Assembly: GCA_009780115.1 (NCBI GenBank)
Contig: WRAQ01000015.1
Location: 1-63,015, forward strand
DNA from: Lachnospiraceae bacterium
GTDB taxonomy: Bacteria; Bacillota; Clostridia; Lachnospirales; Lachnospiraceae
Direction: 5' to 3'
Length of the DNA: 63,015 bases
Shown here: piece by piece, positions 62,978-63,015 of the stretch
Numbering within the stretch: position 1 is the first letter of the stretch
Layout: the number at the start of each line of letters is the position of its first letter
Position numbers and translations under genes: made by a program
The notes under the pieces: model-generated
What the model was told of the DNA's origin: nothing
The model's database searches: none
The model's input: the letters and a program-made list of their open reading frames with translations, nothing else

Positions 62978-63015
62978 AACGGAAATAGAATTAAGTATGA
63001 AAATTGCAAAAGTAA

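Overview
The window looks like a chromosomal segment of a low-GC, Gram-positive anaerobe of the Clostridia (Bacillota), probably close to Lachnospirales or a related order. I infer this from the family content: a tryptophan-type T-box, a Spo0A-like response regulator, a YhaM exonuclease, a DUF368/PopT translocase, a NiCo (czcD) riboswitch, AgrC/GHKL-type kinases, and the gene order dnaA-dnaN-yaaA-recF-gyrB-gyrA. No species is assigned. The right end lies at or next to the replication origin. Most genes run on the minus strand, away from dnaA.

Layout. 1-420: the leader of an off-window gene, a T-box with a Trp-like specifier. 420-4440: YhfC protease-like protein, a small lipoprotein, an AgrC-like kinase and a Spo0A-like regulator; between the last two is a 16-codon Trp-rich peptide gene (3369-3419) too short for routine annotation. 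4685-9811: MFS transporter, rlmD, yhaM and a degenerate HtrA-like protein. 10099-12386: a GH8 hydrolase and cysK. 12394-18973: an AAA/DUF4143 ATPase behind a 40-bp-periodic operator array, then an OmpR-type two-component system and an ABC efflux pair with an 11-bp tandem operator. 19123-24574: chemoreceptor, cyclic-2,3-diphosphoglycerate-synthase-like GTPase, DUF3788, a nitroreductase remnant, MarR and NERD proteins. 24787-28040: an AT-rich islet bounded by 15-bp copies of the 3' end of tRNA-Pro(CGG).

28170-35686: a signalling block. A LytTR regulator, a 7TM-DISM/GHKL kinase and a surface protein form one operon, divergent from a beta-propeller/HD-GYP protein. 35667-39199: trxA, trmB, a D,D-carboxypeptidase and a DEDD exonuclease. 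39323-44557: a GH4 phospho-glycosidase, BadF-type kinase and GH3 glycosidase operon for beta-linked sugars. 44673-51240: small proteins, a 103-bp tandem repeat, murG, exoA, a CDF metal exporter under a NiCo riboswitch, popT, ogt, and a 31-aa membrane peptide with its own promoter and terminator. 51356-60054: gyrA, gyrB, recF, yaaA, dnaN and dnaA with a probable oriC. 60352-62977: two AT-rich exported-protein genes where rpmH would often be expected.

The candidate I find most interesting is the cassette of Spo0A-like regulator, Trp-rich micro-peptide and AgrC-like kinase (1705-4440). It has the parts of a peptide signalling system, but I do not recognise the peptide. Next are the 40-bp-phased operator array before the DUF4143 ATPase, the integrase-less tRNA-Pro islet with a possible structured RNA, and the 31-aa membrane peptide near gyrA. 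All functional statements come from reading motifs by eye; no searches or folding were run.
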